The notes under the pieces: generated by a model
Database searches by the model: none
What the model saw: the letters and a program-made list of their open reading frames with translations, nothing else
What the model was told of the DNA's origin: nothing
Position numbers and translations under genes: made by a program
Part shown: in pieces, positions 16,229-25,023 of the stretch
Layout of the letters: every line of letters starts with the position of its first letter
Position numbering within the stretch: the stretch's first letter is position 1
Assembly: GCA_009784945.1 (NCBI GenBank)
Contig: WQXH01000018.1
Span: 1-37,848, forward strand
From: Coriobacteriia bacterium
GTDB lineage: Bacteria > Actinomycetota > Coriobacteriia > Coriobacteriales > UBA8131
DNA: 37,848 bases
Reading direction: 5' to 3'

Positions 16229-16783
16229 ATGGACTTTGCATCATCAAAAACCAAGGAAAACCTGGCAGTTGCCTTTGCAGGAGAATCTCAGGCCACAAAC
16301 AAATATGCATACTTTGCCAAGCAGGCTGCAGCCGACGGCTTTCAGCAGATTGCTGCCATCTTTAGCGAGACTTCGAGCAACGAAAAGGCACACGCCAAGA
16401 TGTGGTTTAGAGCCTTGCACAATGACGGTAATGCCAGAGGCGGCATACCCACCACTACTGATAATCTTGCTGCAGCCGCCGCTGGCGAGAACGAAGAGTG
16501 GACACAGATGTATAAAGAGTTTGCCCAAACCGCACGCGAGGAAGGCTTTGGTGAACTTGCCGAGCTCTTTGAGTTGGTAGGCCAGGTTGAGAAGCATCAC
16601 GAGGAGCGCTACCTTACCTTACTCAACCACATTAACGAGGGCGTGGTTTTTAAGAGTAGCACCGAGGTGGCATGGAAATGCCTTGAATGCGGCTTTGTGC
16701 ACTTTGGAACCGAGCCGCCGGAAATCTGCCCAGTTTGTGCTCACCCTCAGGCATATTACGAGTTGCGAGCCGAGAACTATTAG
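16229..16783 (+). CDS. rbr: Rubrerythrin
   Basis: The 184-aa protein is a four-helix di-iron peroxidase (about residues 1-140) followed by a rubredoxin-like Fe(Cys)4 domain (about 148-184) with CLECG and CPVC. It reduces hydrogen peroxide in anaerobes and microaerophiles, taking electrons from rubredoxin-type carriers. Di-iron ligands are suggested by GESQATNKY near the start, EKAHAKMW, and VEKHHEERY near the end of the helical part. It has a strong AAGGAG site about 8 bases before the ATG. It stands alone between the hydrolase and a metallo-hydrolase and indicates an anaerobic lifestyle. Confidence 0.95.
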   Translation: MDFASSKTKENLAVAFAGESQATNKYAYFAKQAAADGFQQIAAIFSETSSNEKAHAKMWFRALHNDGNARGGIPTTTDNLAAAAAGENEEWTQMYKEFAQTAREEGFGELAELFELVGQVEKHHEERYLTLLNHINEGVVFKSSTEVAWKCLECGFVHFGTEPPEICPVCAHPQAYYELRAENY

Positions 16784-16810
16784 AAGACAGGCCATGCATA
16801 CTTGACTGCC

Positions 16811-17599
16811 ATGACTCATACCTTACGATTTCTCGGCACGGGCGCTTCAAGCGGCGTGCCGAGTTTCTATTGTGGCTGCAAGGCCTGCGAAGAAGCGCTT
16901 GCCAATCCTGCAGCGCGGCGCAGCTGCGCCAGTTTGCTTATCAAGGGCACGCAAAACACCCTTATAGATGCCGCCCCAGACTTGCGCATGCAACTATCGT
17001 TTGCCAAGGCAAAAGACGTGGCACAGGTTTTGTTAACGCACGAACACTTTGACCACATTGGTGGAATTCCTCAGCTGGAGTTTTATGTGCGCCTCAAGAC
17101 CAAGAAGCCGGTTGCCCTTTACGCTGGCAGTCATACGCTTGCGCAGATTGCCGAGCAGTTTGCCTTTATGAAAGCAGAGCTGGAGCCGCATGAGATCAAG
17201 GCCTGGCAAACGCTGGCCTTTGATGGGGTGCGCTATACCGCCCTGCCTGCCACTCATGGTACTGAGACTTTTGGGTATCTCATCGAAGGCAGCAAACGGC
17301 GCATTGCCTATTTTCCCGACACAGGGCCGCTTTGCCATGAAACAGCAGCTGCGCTTAAGGGCATAGATGTTCTCATCATTGATGCGACCTATCATGGTAA
17401 TAATCCTAAGGCATCGGGGCATCTCAGTGTGAGCGAGGCCATAAAGCAGGCCGAAAAGCTCAACGCAAAGAAGACCTTTCTCACGCATCTCGCCATGCAC
17501 TACGATGAGCCTATTACCGCGCGCGAGTTGCAAGATTTGCTGGCTCCATACAAAGGCAAAATTCTTGCAGCCAACGATGGCTTGGAAATTCCCTTTTAG
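16811..17599 (+). CDS. Metallo-beta-lactamase-fold hydrolase, PhnP-like
   Basis: The 262-aa protein opens with LGTGASSGVPSFYCGC, the glycine-rich strand and zinc-type cysteines seen in PhnP-like phosphodiesterases, and carries the metal motif HEHFDH in LLTHEHFDHIGG. Further likely ligands are the His in ATHGTET, the Asp in YFPDTG and the His in THLAMH. PhnP cleaves cyclic phosphodiesters, for example ribosyl 1,2-cyclic phosphate in phosphonate breakdown. No phn genes lie nearby, so the substrate here is uncertain. I start at the ATG at 16811, nine bases after an in-frame TTG; neither has a strong ribosome-binding site. Confidence 0.83.
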   Translation: MTHTLRFLGTGASSGVPSFYCGCKACEEALANPAARRSCASLLIKGTQNTLIDAAPDLRMQLSFAKAKDVAQVLLTHEHFDHIGGIPQLEFYVRLKTKKPVALYAGSHTLAQIAEQFAFMKAELEPHEIKAWQTLAFDGVRYTALPATHGTETFGYLIEGSKRRIAYFPDTGPLCHETAAALKGIDVLIIDATYHGNNPKASGHLSVSEAIKQAEKLNAKKTFLTHLAMHYDEPITARELQDLLAPYKGKILAANDGLEIPF

Positions 17600-17816
17600 C
17601 TTGAGCCCCACTTGAGCCCCACTTGAGCCCATTTTGACACCTGCAATGTGCTGCAAATGTGCTGCAAGAGGTAAGCACATACTGCCTCAGTCGTAACCAC
17701 TAGCTATGTTTTACTGTGATTATTCGTGCTTCGGTGAGGCATGGGCGTGCAGAAGTGTTACAATCAAGCGAAACACTTACGACAAAAGTTTTACATGAAC
17801 TGGAAATGGAGGAACT
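17600..17816. other. Intergenic region with short direct repeats
   Basis: Immediately after the stop codon comes CTTGAGCCCCA in three near-perfect tandem copies (17599-17630), and then two copies of AATGTGCTGCA (about 17644-17665). No open frame or clear promoter is visible. The DNA just before 17817 contains GGAGGA, the ribosome-binding site of the next gene. Confidence 0.6.
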
Positions 17817-18341
17817 ATGGCCAAGGGGAAGATAATCGCATTCTTTGTTGGGGGTGCCATTGGTGCCACTGTGGCATTACTGTTTGCACCTCGTAGCGGT
17901 AAGGAGACAAGGGCTATTATCACCGATAAAGCTGAAGAAGTGTGGGGCGAAGGCGCACAGCTCTATGCCCAGGGTTTTGAGAGAATCAAGACTGAGGCTG
18001 CCAATGTGCAAAAGACTGCGGCTCAAGCAAACGAAGAGCTCAGGTCAAAGATTGAAAATGCGCGCACTGCCATTGCCGAGCAAATAGCAAAGAACGCTCA
18101 GACCGCTCGCGATGCCATCAACTCTCGCATACCTCTCTCCGATGACAAGATCACCCAAGAGGCAGATGTTGTTAAAGGGCAATTAGATGATGCTGCCCAA
18201 AAGGTCAAAACTGCCGCCGCCGACTTGGCTGCTACTAACGCCGCTGCCATATCCAATGGTGCCGCTGCCGCTGCAGAGAAGGTTGAGAACAGAGCAGCTG
18301 GAGCCCAAGGAAAGCCCCAGGTCAAGCCTGCAGGCTCATAA
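17817..18341 (+). CDS. YtxH-domain membrane-associated protein
   Basis: The 174-aa product has a Gly/Ala-rich N-terminal helix (KIIAFFVGGAIGATVALLF, about residues 4-22) followed by APRSGKETR, the hallmark of YtxH/GvpP-like proteins. The rest is a long, Ala/Glu/Lys-rich amphipathic helix resembling late-embryogenesis-type repeats. Family members in firmicutes are general-stress proteins; no biochemical function is established. The ATG follows GGAGGA with good spacing. serS starts 33 bp downstream. Confidence 0.83.
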   Translation: MAKGKIIAFFVGGAIGATVALLFAPRSGKETRAIITDKAEEVWGEGAQLYAQGFERIKTEAANVQKTAAQANEELRSKIENARTAIAEQIAKNAQTARDAINSRIPLSDDKITQEADVVKGQLDDAAQKVKTAAADLAATNAAAISNGAAAAAEKVENRAAGAQGKPQVKPAGS

Positions 18342-18374
18342 GATTGCGCACAAACCCAAGACAACGATAGTTCT

Positions 18375-19655
18375 ATGCTAGACGCAAAGTTTACGAGAGA
18401 ACATATCCACACGGTAGAAGAAGCCCTGCTATCCCGAAATTATCAGTGGGATAGCAGTGCTTTTCTTGCTGCTGACGCACGCAGGCGTGAGCTGATAGCT
18501 CAAGCTGAGGCGCTTAAGGCTCAGCGTAATACCAGCTCCAAGCGCATTGGCGAGCTTATGAAAGCTGGTTGCAAAGAAGAGGCTGAGGCTGCCAAAGAAG
18601 AAGTACGTACCTGGGGAGAGCACATTGATACGCTGGATAAAGAGCTTACTGAGGTTGAAGCAAGTCTTTCGAGTGAGCTGCTCGACCTTCCCAATTTACC
18701 TTCTACTACCACACCAAAGGGCGTGGGCGAAGAAGACAACGTAGAGGTACGCCGCTGGGGCACCCCTCCTGCGTTTAACTTTGAGCCCGAGGCTCACTGG
18801 GATCTTGGCACCAATTTGGGCATCATCGACTTTGAGCGAGCAGTGAAGCTGGCTAAGTCGCGCTTTGTCCTTTTGGGAGGGCTGGGAGCCAGCCTCGAGC
18901 GTGCACTCATAAACTTTATGGCCGACACGCATATATCGCGTGGTTATAAAGAGTGGTGGGGCCCGGTGCTCGCCAATAGCGAGACCCTTACCGGCACGGG
19001 CAATCTTCCTAAGTTTGAATCCGATCTCTTCAAGACTACCGAGGGGCTTTATCTTATTCCCACTGCTGAGGTCATGCTCACCAATATTCATCGTGATGAG
19101 GTGTTGAGTGCTGCAGAGCTACCGCTGTGGTATTGCGCCTTTACGGCTTGCTTTAGAGAGGAAGCAGGCGCTGCCGGACGCGACACAAGAGGGCTTATTC
19201 GTGTTCATCAGTTTGATAAAGTGGAGATGGTCAAGTTTGCCCACCCCGATGACTCCTTTGACCAGCTCGAGTCCATGGTGGCCGACGCAGAAAACATCTT
19301 GCAGCTTTTGGGCTTGCCATACCGTGTCATAGAGCTCTGTACGGGTGACTTGGGCTTTGCTTCTACCAAGACCTATGATTTGGAAGTCTGGCTGCCTTCG
19401 TATCAAGACTATAAGGAGATATCCTCTTGTTCTAATTGTGGGGATTTTCAAGCCCGCCGTGCCAACATACGTATGCGCGATGAAGCTATGGGCAACAAGC
19501 CACAGTTTTTGCATACCTTAAATGGCAGTGGGCTTGCCGTGGGCAGGACAATGGCGGCTCTCCTGGAAAACTATCAGCGCGCGGATGGCTCGGTGGCTAT
19601 TCCTGAGGTGTTGCAGCCCTATATGCGCGGCATCAAGGAAATACCATGCAAATAA
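18375..19655 (+). CDS. serS: Seryl-tRNA synthetase
   Basis: SerS charges tRNA-Ser and serves as the first enzyme of selenocysteine tRNA charging where that exists. The 426-aa class II enzyme has the N-terminal long antiparallel coiled-coil arm (about residues 30-105) that grips the tRNA long variable arm. Motif 2 [20 protein letters not shown] and motif 3 [18 protein letters not shown] are intact, as is [10 protein letters not shown]. Its substrate tRNA-Ser(GCT) is encoded about 6 kb downstream. The last 10 bp overlap the next gene. Confidence 0.96.
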   Translation: MLDAKFTREHIHTVEEALLSRNYQWDSSAFLAADARRRELIAQAEALKAQRNTSSKRIGELMKAGCKEEAEAAKEEVRTWGEHIDTLDKELTEVEASLSSELLDLPNLPSTTTPKGVGEEDNVEVRRWGTPPAFNFEPEAHWDLGTNLGIIDFERAVKLAKSRFVLLGGLGASLERALINFMADTHISRGYKEWWGPVLANSETLTGTGNLPKFESDLFKTTEGLYLIPTAEVMLTNIHRDEVLSAAELPLWYCAFTACFREEAGAAGRDTRGLIRVHQFDKVEMVKFAHPDDSFDQLESMVADAENILQLLGLPYRVIELCTGDLGFASTKTYDLEVWLPSYQDYKEISSCSNCGDFQARRANIRMRDEAMGNKPQFLHTLNGSGLAVGRTMAALLENYQRADGSVAIPEVLQPYMRGIKEIPCK

Positions 19656-21016
19656 CCCCTCATGAGGTGCGAGAGACCTTGGCTATGGTTTCCGAGCAGC
19701 ATCTCGACATACGTACGATAACCCTGGGTCTTTCGATTCGTGAGTGCGCACACGACGACATTGCTGTATGCTCCAAGCGCGTTTACGAGCGCCTCACTCG
19801 TGCGGCAGAAAACCTGGTGCCTATTGCCCAGCAGTTGGCTCGAGAATATGGCATTCCTATTATCAATAAACGCATCTCGGTGAGTCCGGTGGCCGAAGTT
19901 TGTGCTGCCCTGGTAAACACCGCAGAGGATTTTGTTCCTATTGCTGAGGCCATGGATAGAGCGGCACTTGAGGTGGGAGTCGATTTTATTGGCGGCTTTT
20001 CTGCCCTGGTGCAAAAGGGCATCAGCGCCACCGACTCCAAGCTCATCGCTTCAATTCCGCGTGCCTTGGCAAGTACCAAACGGGTATGCTCAAGCGTAAA
20101 TGTGGGCAGCACACGCGCTGGTATCAATATGGACGCAGTGTTGCTTATGGCTCAGACCATGCTTGATACCGCTGCCTTGACCGCCTCAGAAGATTCTATC
20201 GGATGTGCCAAGCTGGTGGTCTTTGCCAATGCGGTAGAAGATAACCCCTTTATGGCAGGTGCCTTTCATGGCTCTGGCGAGGCAGAAGCAGTGGTTAACG
20301 TGGGGGTTTCGGGCCCGGGTGTAGTGCGTGCTGTTTTAAGAGACATGCCCACCGATGCCAACCTCACTCAAGTGGCCGAAAAGATTAAAGCAACTACTTT
20401 CAAAATAACCCGCGCTGGCGAACTGGTAGCGCGCGAAGCGTCCAAGCGCTTGGGCGTTGCTATGGGCATCCTCGACCTCTCCCTTGCTCCTACTCCTGCC
20501 GAGGGTGACTCGGTAGCAGAAATCATAGAGGCCATAGGTGTGGGAAAGTGCGGCGGCCCTGGCACCACAGCTGCCCTTGCTCTGCTCAACGATGCGGTTA
20601 AGAAGGGCGGCGTTATGGCATCTTCTTCTGTAGGCGGCCTTTCGGGTGCCTTTATTCCGGTGAGCGAGGATGCAGGTATGATCAGCTCAGTGGAGATGGG
20701 CGCACTTACGCTCGACAAGCTGGAGGCTATGACCAGTGTGTGCAGTGTAGGCCTTGACATGATTGCCATACCTGGAGATACCAGCGTAGAGACCATCTTT
20801 GGCATCATCGCCGACGAAATGGCCATAGGCGTGATTAATAACAAAACCACGGCGGTACGCTTGGTGCCTGCCATTGGTAAGAGTGTGGGGGAGCGCGTGG
20901 AGTATGGGGGCTTACTGGGATCTGCGCCTGTCATGGCGGTTAATCCCTTTGCCGGCGAGGTTCTTGCCCATCGCGGCGGTCGCTTTCCGGCACCACTCAG
21001 CAGCCTGCGCAACTAA
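19646..21016 (+). CDS. UPF0210/PFL-family protein (DUF711)
   Basis: The 456-aa protein matches the UPF0210 (DUF711) family throughout: it begins with [19 protein letters not shown] and contains [40 protein letters not shown] and [19 protein letters not shown]. Structures of the family resemble formate-lyase-like barrels, but the reaction is unknown. In many genomes it is paired with a small ACT-domain regulator (UPF0237), which is not next to it here. The ATG overlaps the end of serS by 10 bp, so the two are co-transcribed. Confidence 0.88.
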   Translation: MQITPHEVRETLAMVSEQHLDIRTITLGLSIRECAHDDIAVCSKRVYERLTRAAENLVPIAQQLAREYGIPIINKRISVSPVAEVCAALVNTAEDFVPIAEAMDRAALEVGVDFIGGFSALVQKGISATDSKLIASIPRALASTKRVCSSVNVGSTRAGINMDAVLLMAQTMLDTAALTASEDSIGCAKLVVFANAVEDNPFMAGAFHGSGEAEAVVNVGVSGPGVVRAVLRDMPTDANLTQVAEKIKATTFKITRAGELVAREASKRLGVAMGILDLSLAPTPAEGDSVAEIIEAIGVGKCGGPGTTAALALLNDAVKKGGVMASSSVGGLSGAFIPVSEDAGMISSVEMGALTLDKLEAMTSVCSVGLDMIAIPGDTSVETIFGIIADEMAIGVINNKTTAVRLVPAIGKSVGERVEYGGLLGSAPVMAVNPFAGEVLAHRGGRFPAPLSSLRN

Positions 21017-21042
21017 AGCTCAAGGGGTGTCAGGGGAGCGTA

Positions 21043-21120
21043 TAAGTAGACAGGGGGACGTATAAAGTGTCACATTTCCTTTTGGAAATGTGACACTTTA
21101 TACGTCCCCCTGTCTACTTA
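21043..21120. repeat. 78-bp perfect palindromic element (GGGGACG family)
   Basis: Two exact 37-bp arms (21043-21079 and 21084-21120) flank the loop TTTT. The arm includes TAGACAGGGGGACGTATAA and AGTGTCACATTTCC. A degraded extra half-copy, GTCAGGGGAGCGTATAAG, sits directly upstream at about 21029-21046. The word CAGGGGGACGTATAA is identical in the element at 36426-36584. It lies just after the UPF0210 stop codon and could also act as a strong transcription stop in both directions. Confidence 0.88.
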
Positions 21121-21267
21121 GAGCAAGGAACCACGCGAGACTCTAAACAAGGATAAGAGTGATATAGTAATAACTAAGTAAATATAGAGTAATTAGTGCT
21201 TAAAAAGGCAGGATAAAGGGCAAAGCTTTACTTTGTGCAGAGTGTAATACTTAGGATAGGAGACATA

Positions 21268-21483
21268 ATGGTACCAGAAGCGATTTCGTTGGTTAGCATA
21301 GGGATAGCAGCGGTCGTGTTTTACTTTGTGATAACTTACGCTGTTAGAAATGGTATTAATAAGTCAAATTTGTTTGAGGAAGATAGCAGTACAAGGCGCA
21401 AAATCTATATTGTAGAGGAGTTGGAGCGTATTGATAAAACTGTTTTTGGGAAAAAGGCAAATAGCAACAAAGACTTCCAGTGA
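21268..21483 (+). CDS. Small single-pass membrane protein, unknown
   Basis: The 71-aa product has one N-terminal membrane helix (about residues 4-27, ISLVSIGIAAVVFYFVITYA) and a charged, probably cytoplasmic tail with EDSSTRRKIYIVEELERIDK. The ATG at 21268 is preceded by ATAGGAGA at suitable spacing, which is the main support for it being real. It stands alone in an otherwise empty 700-bp interval. I do not recognise a family. Confidence 0.5.
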   Translation: MVPEAISLVSIGIAAVVFYFVITYAVRNGINKSNLFEEDSSTRRKIYIVEELERIDKTVFGKKANSNKDFQ

Positions 21484-21742
21484 GTCAGCCTAGCAAACTG
21501 CCAGTTTGCGGACAGCCCCACAATATATTGAATTTTAGGAAGCTGGAAGCATAGTGGTTGCCCTTGCTTACTGCAAAAAAAACGGATGGCCTACAAGCTA
21601 CTCCGGCAGTTTAGACAGCACTGCATTCGAGATTATTATGTCAAAAAGACATTGGCAGTCGTGGCTATGATGGACAAGCCGGCGATTTCTGTGTAGGGCA
21701 GTGCCTCAATTGTTTAAGTTGCGTTAAGAGCAGGTGTCGGAA
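21484..21742. other. Non-coding interval downstream of the small membrane protein
   Basis: It holds a tight inverted repeat (GCAAACTG at 21493-21500 and CAGTTTGC at 21502-21509) right after the stop codon of the small gene, and a run of eight A residues near 21577. I find no supported coding frame. The remainder may be decayed coding sequence, but no family can be read from it. Confidence 0.4.
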
Positions 21743-22414
21743 CTATTTTTGTTTTTTGTGGCGGCGCCAGGCCACAAGCCCCTTTATGGCAATAATGCCT
21801 GCTGCAAGGCAAGCGAGTGCCGAGAGTAAAAGTCCTGCAAGATGAACGAGAGCAAATGTTGCTTCAGGTTCCGCCGCTATGGGAAGGGGCATCGGAGCTG
21901 GTGCGGGCATCGGAGCTGGCTCGTCGGGCATCGGAGCTGGTGCGGGCATCGGAGCTGGTGCCGGATAGGGGGTGGGTTCATCGTCTGATATGGGGTCGGA
22001 AGGTTCTTCCTCACCGGGGTCAAGCTCACCGGGCTCTGGCTCACCAGGTTCTTGTTCACCGGGCTCTGACTCACCGGGTTCTTGCTCAATGGGCTCGGAG
22101 CTACCAGGCTCGGAGTCACTCCCCCCAGGCTGGGTGGGCGTTTGAGGAGGAGGAGAGTAGGATAATTCTTCAAGGGTAGACACAAGCTGCGGTAGCACGG
22201 GAGGAATGATTGCGGCAAAGATAAGACAGGCAGCCAGTGGGAGGGCGTATCTCAAAAGGGAGAACTCGCGGGTACGCCGATTAGACAGCTTTTGTGTGCT
22301 GGCAGTTTCATGAGCAGCTAGGATGTTGTCGAGCATACGCTGACGTGCGTCGTCGTCTGGGCTCAGCTGCTCAAAGGCTTCTTTAAGCTTGTTGCTGCTC
22401 ACGGTACTCACCAC
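21743..22414 (-). CDS. Putative anti-sigma factor, two membrane helices flanking a repeat-rich exterior
   Basis: The 223-aa protein has a short cytoplasmic N-terminus (about residues 1-50), a membrane helix (about 54-78), then an extracellular region made of acidic EPGE-type pentapeptide repeats (about 95-140) and Ala/Pro/Met repeats of the type APAPMP (about 148-178). A second helix (about 187-212) and a basic tail end it. No zinc HxxxCxxC motif is seen. It overlaps the ECF sigma gene by 32 bp, the arrangement expected of a cognate membrane anti-sigma factor, which is the basis of the call. It begins with GTG. The matching DNA is a pair of tandem repeat tracts (units of 18 and 15 bp). Confidence 0.65.
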   Translation of the reverse strand: MVSTVSSNKLKEAFEQLSPDDDARQRMLDNILAAHETASTQKLSNRRTREFSLLRYALPLAACLIFAAIIPPVLPQLVSTLEELSYSPPPQTPTQPGGSDSEPGSSEPIEQEPGESEPGEQEPGEPEPGELDPGEEEPSDPISDDEPTPYPAPAPMPAPAPMPDEPAPMPAPAPMPLPIAAEPEATFALVHLAGLLLSALACLAAGIIAIKGLVAWRRHKKQK

Positions 22415-22904
22415 CTAACTGTTCTTTTAAGATCTTTCGGGCATCACTTAAGTAATTCCTTACTGTTGAGTGTGGTCGCTCTACAAGCTTTGCTATTTCC
22501 GAGGCATTGTAGCCTTCGTAGTAGAAAAGGTACACACAAATGCGAAGGTTCTCAGGTAGTGCCATGACATGTTCAATCGTGCTGTCAAAGGCATCCTCGG
22601 GCCTGGCATCCGGTGACACAGGCTCGGGAACACTCTCTATATCAAGGCGCTTGTTCCAGCTGCTTTTGAGTTGGTCTTTGCAGCGGTTGATTGCTACTCG
22701 GATAAGCCAGGCTTTTTCATGCTCTGCGCTTTTAAAGGCTGGCGGCTTGCTCAACACTTTGAGGAAGACATCCTGAGTAGCATCCTCAGTATCTACTGCG
22801 TGACGCAGGTGTGTGCGGCAAACACGAAACACCATGTCGACATGCCGCTCATAAAAAGCGGCAAACCACGCACTGTCTCGTGCATCAAGCGCAGTCAATA
22901 CCAC
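22383..22904 (-). CDS. ECF-type RNA polymerase sigma factor
   Basis: The 173-aa protein has sigma region 2 (about residues 15-80, with HLRHAVDTEDATQDVFLKVL) and region 4 (about 112-165, with LPENLRICVYLFYYEGYNA, then EIAKLVERPHSTVRNYLS forming the helix-turn-helix). A short acidic linker separates them. It has no extra domains. The frame opens with GTG at 22904, directly after GAGGT; a TTG two codons later (22898) has better spacing to that site and may be the true start. The overlapping downstream gene is probably its membrane anti-sigma factor. The signal and regulon are unknown. Confidence 0.9.
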   Translation of the reverse strand: MVLTALDARDSAWFAAFYERHVDMVFRVCRTHLRHAVDTEDATQDVFLKVLSKPPAFKSAEHEKAWLIRVAINRCKDQLKSSWNKRLDIESVPEPVSPDARPEDAFDSTIEHVMALPENLRICVYLFYYEGYNASEIAKLVERPHSTVRNYLSDARKILKEQLGGEYREQQQA

Positions 22905-23022
22905 ACCTCACTCATAATACGATCCAAACCTGCCAAGTGTCGGAAGTTATCCACTGCTAAGTATAAACAAAAAGGCGTCCCCTTGTGCTCTCGTCTTTGA
23001 GAACTGTCTTCGTGAGCTGCTA

Positions 23023-23067
23023 TTGACATATTAATCTGAGCTTGTTAATATATCGAGAGACGATATA
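23023..23067 (+). promoter_or_regulatory. Strong promoter with overlapping inverted-repeat operator of the PadR operon
   Basis: A consensus -35 TTGACA (23023-23028), a 17-bp spacer and -10 TAATAT (23046-23051) lie about 80 bp before the PadR start. A perfect inverted repeat, TATATCG-AGAGA-CGATATA (23049-23067), overlaps the -10 and the expected start point. This is the classic position for autorepression, and PadR proteins usually bind palindromes next to their own gene. Confidence 0.75.
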
Positions 23068-23148
23068 ACAATAACCGATATAGCGTATGGCGATAGAGGA
23101 TGCACTCACAAAACAGGCCAGAAGCACGAGGCAAGCAAGGAGCGTTAA

Positions 23149-23496
23149 ATGACAGACAAGCAAACAGTACTCACCGAGGCAGCGTATTACATATTGCTGA
23201 GCCTGTATGAGCCCTTGCATGGTTACGGCATCATGCAAAAGGTGGCGCAGATGAGCGGCGGCCGAGTGCAGCTCGGAGCGGGCACGCTCTATGGGGCTTT
23301 GAGTTCGCTGGTTACAAAGGGGTGGATTGTAGAGGGAGCGCAATATGACCGGAAGAAGGAATATCAGATAAGCTCTCTGGGTCATTCTGTAATAAGCAAC
23401 GAGACAGCTCGTTTGGCTGAGCTGCTCGCCAATGGCCAAAGAATTCTGCGTGATGCCGTAGAGGCCGATACGCAGGCAGACACAGAGGAAGGCTGA
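23149..23496 (+). CDS. PadR-family transcriptional regulator
   Basis: The 115-aa protein has a winged-helix domain (about residues 5-85) with the family pattern LTEAAYYILLSLYEPLHGYG, GAGTLYGALSSLV and the wing YDRKKEYQIS, plus a short C-terminal dimerisation helix (subfamily PadR-s2). It probably represses its own operon through the palindrome over the promoter, and de-repression would be triggered by an unknown ligand. The ATG has AAGGAGCG upstream. It overlaps the DUF2812 gene at TGATG, the usual partner arrangement. Confidence 0.93.
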   Translation: MTDKQTVLTEAAYYILLSLYEPLHGYGIMQKVAQMSGGRVQLGAGTLYGALSSLVTKGWIVEGAQYDRKKEYQISSLGHSVISNETARLAELLANGQRILRDAVEADTQADTEEG

Positions 23497-24188
23497 TGAT
23501 GATGTTTATGAGCAGTAGTATGAATGCAGCCTCCGCATCAGCGGAGCAGGCTACCCAAAAGGAATTCAAACTCCCAAAGTGGAAGAGTATTGCTGGCGAG
23601 GTGTACACCATGCACAACTGGGACTTGCAGTACGATCTTCTTGCGGCAGAGGAGTTCCTCAACAATATGCTCAGCTGTGGATGGCGACCCGTCTGTGTGA
23701 GTAGGGGCACCAAGTTCAGCTTTGTTCCTTGCGTGCCCGGTGAATATACCTGCCGCACCATCCTCACGGTGGGCACTTATGGCAGCTTTGACAAGAAAAA
23801 AGCAGGGGAGTTAGCAGAGCTGCTGGCGGCAGACGGAGCTTGCATTGTGCCCCAAGAAAAAACCTGGGGAGGACAAACTGGCCTAATTGCACTCAAGGCC
23901 AGCAGCCTGGGCAGCTTTGAGATTGTTTCTGACTTAGACTCACGCATTGAAGAGTATGCTTTGCGCAAAAAATACGCAGACAGCCTGGGAGCCCTCTTTC
24001 TTTTTGTAGGCGTTGCTCAGTTGGTGGCGGGTATAGGTGCGTTTTTATCATCCGATGTGCCGCTGCTGACGTTTTTTCCTCTCTCGGTTATTTGGTTCTC
24101 CCTTGCATACTACTACTATCGCCCAGCTCCTCGCTACAAAAAAATCCTTACTCGTCTCAAGGCCGAGCGCGACATCAGCGAAACATGA
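23496..24188 (+). CDS. DUF2812 membrane protein, partner of PadR
   Basis: The 230-aa product has an N-terminal soluble domain (about residues 30-160) of the DUF2812 type, with AAEEFLNNMLSCGWRPVCVSRGTKFSF near its start and several predicted beta strands. Two membrane helices (about 165-185 and 190-208) and a short basic tail follow. DUF2812 genes are typically found next to padR, as here, and are thought to take part in envelope or stress responses without a known activity. The start codon overlaps the padR stop; ATGs at 23499 and 23502 are alternatives. Confidence 0.8.
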   Translation: MMMFMSSSMNAASASAEQATQKEFKLPKWKSIAGEVYTMHNWDLQYDLLAAEEFLNNMLSCGWRPVCVSRGTKFSFVPCVPGEYTCRTILTVGTYGSFDKKKAGELAELLAADGACIVPQEKTWGGQTGLIALKASSLGSFEIVSDLDSRIEEYALRKKYADSLGALFLFVGVAQLVAGIGAFLSSDVPLLTFFPLSVIWFSLAYYYYRPAPRYKKILTRLKAERDISET

Positions 24189-24225
24189 TGAAGCAGAGCA
24201 GGGAGCCGTCCACTGTCTTATCCTG

Positions 24226-24250
24226 AAACAAAGAGCTTTGTTTGTTGTGC
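24226..24250 (+). terminator. Possible terminator after the PadR-DUF2812 operon
   Basis: AAACAAAG (24226-24233) pairs with CTTTGTTT (24236-24243); the outer six pairs would close a realistic loop, and TTTGTTGTG follows. It sits 38 bp after the DUF2812 stop codon. Confidence 0.4.
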
Positions 24251-24326
24251 AAGCCGTACTACGTGCTATCAAATGCTGACCAAGATGGTACAATTTCCCT
24301 AACAAAACCAATGACTCAGGAGACTT

Positions 24327-24545
24327 GTGTACAACCAAAAAGAAAGAGATGCAAACTTGCTTGTGGTAGTTGCAGTTGAAGGCTAATCGATGAGGCATGA
24401 CATCCCTGCATCAGAGGCTGTATTGCTATTTAGCAAGCATGGATTGTTTGAAGTGATCCGCTCAAACTACGAGACATTGCACACTCAAAGCCTTGAAGAG
24501 AGCGTGGCTTTTGCAGATGACATTCTGAATCGTTTAGGCGCTTGA
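24327..24545 (+). pseudogene. DUF3791-like gene interrupted by an in-frame stop
   Basis: Read from the GTG at 24327 (preceded by AGGAGA), the frame gives MYNQKERDANLLVVVAVEG, then TAA at 24384-24386, and continues in the same frame as MRHDIPASEAVLLFSKHGLF to the stop at 24543. Without the stop it would be a normal DUF3791 protein of about 72 aa. The ATG at 24390 has AAGG at usable spacing, so a shortened 51-aa product could still be made. DUF3791 genes often stand beside DUF3990, as here. Confidence 0.6.
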
Positions 24546-24548
24546 TAA

Positions 24549-25023
24549 ATGCTTACGCTGTTTCATGGAAGCAATGTGCTGTTTACAACTCCTAGCTAGA
24601 GTTTTGCTCGAGACAAAAGGGATTTTGGAGTTGGTTTTTACACCACACTCCTTCGCAATCAGGCGTCAGAATGGGCAAGTAATATGCATGAGCGCTATGG
24701 CGGAGATGCCCCTTACCTCTACACATTTGAATTTGATGAGTCGGGGTTAAGCATAGTGGATTACCCTGAGATTTCTATTGAGTGGCTTGAGATGGTTAAG
24801 GCAAATCGCTTGCTTGGTGGGATGCAGCATAACCATGATGTAGTCATGGGGCCAGTAGCTAGCGACAATACCTTGCGAACTGTATCGCTCTATGTAGCTA
24901 GGGTATGATGCTGAAGATGCTATGAAGCGACTCAGATACTTCAAGGCTAATAATCAAGTCTCGTTGCACACTAAGGAAGCTATGGGGAGGCTGGTTTTGA
25001 AGGCGAGGGAAGAGATTGCCTAA
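24549..25023 (+). pseudogene. Degraded DUF3990 (ADP-ribosyltransferase-like) gene
   Basis: The frame from ATG 24549 begins MLTLFHGSNVLFTTPS, typical of DUF3990, and is broken by TAG at 24597-24599. It continues as RDKRDFGVGFYTT, SEWASNMHERYGGD and YLYTFEFDE. Near 24898-24905 a frameshift is needed to reach YDAEDAMKRLRYFKANNQVS and the stop at 25021. The HGS and DFGxGFYTT motifs match the NAD-binding signature of toxin-like ADP-ribosyltransferases. With one nonsense codon and one frameshift, the gene is very probably inactive. Confidence 0.72.

Noticed and set aside
22905-23000. ECF-type autoregulated promoter upstream of the sigma gene
   Set aside because: An AACTT and a CGTAT occur on the minus strand, but they are about 22 bp apart, too far for a standard ECF promoter.
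24549-25023. Recoding (programmed frameshift or stop read-through) in the DUF3990 gene
   Set aside because: One nonsense codon and one frameshift in the same gene, with another nonsense codon in its neighbour and no slippery site or stem seen, fit decay better than programmed recoding.
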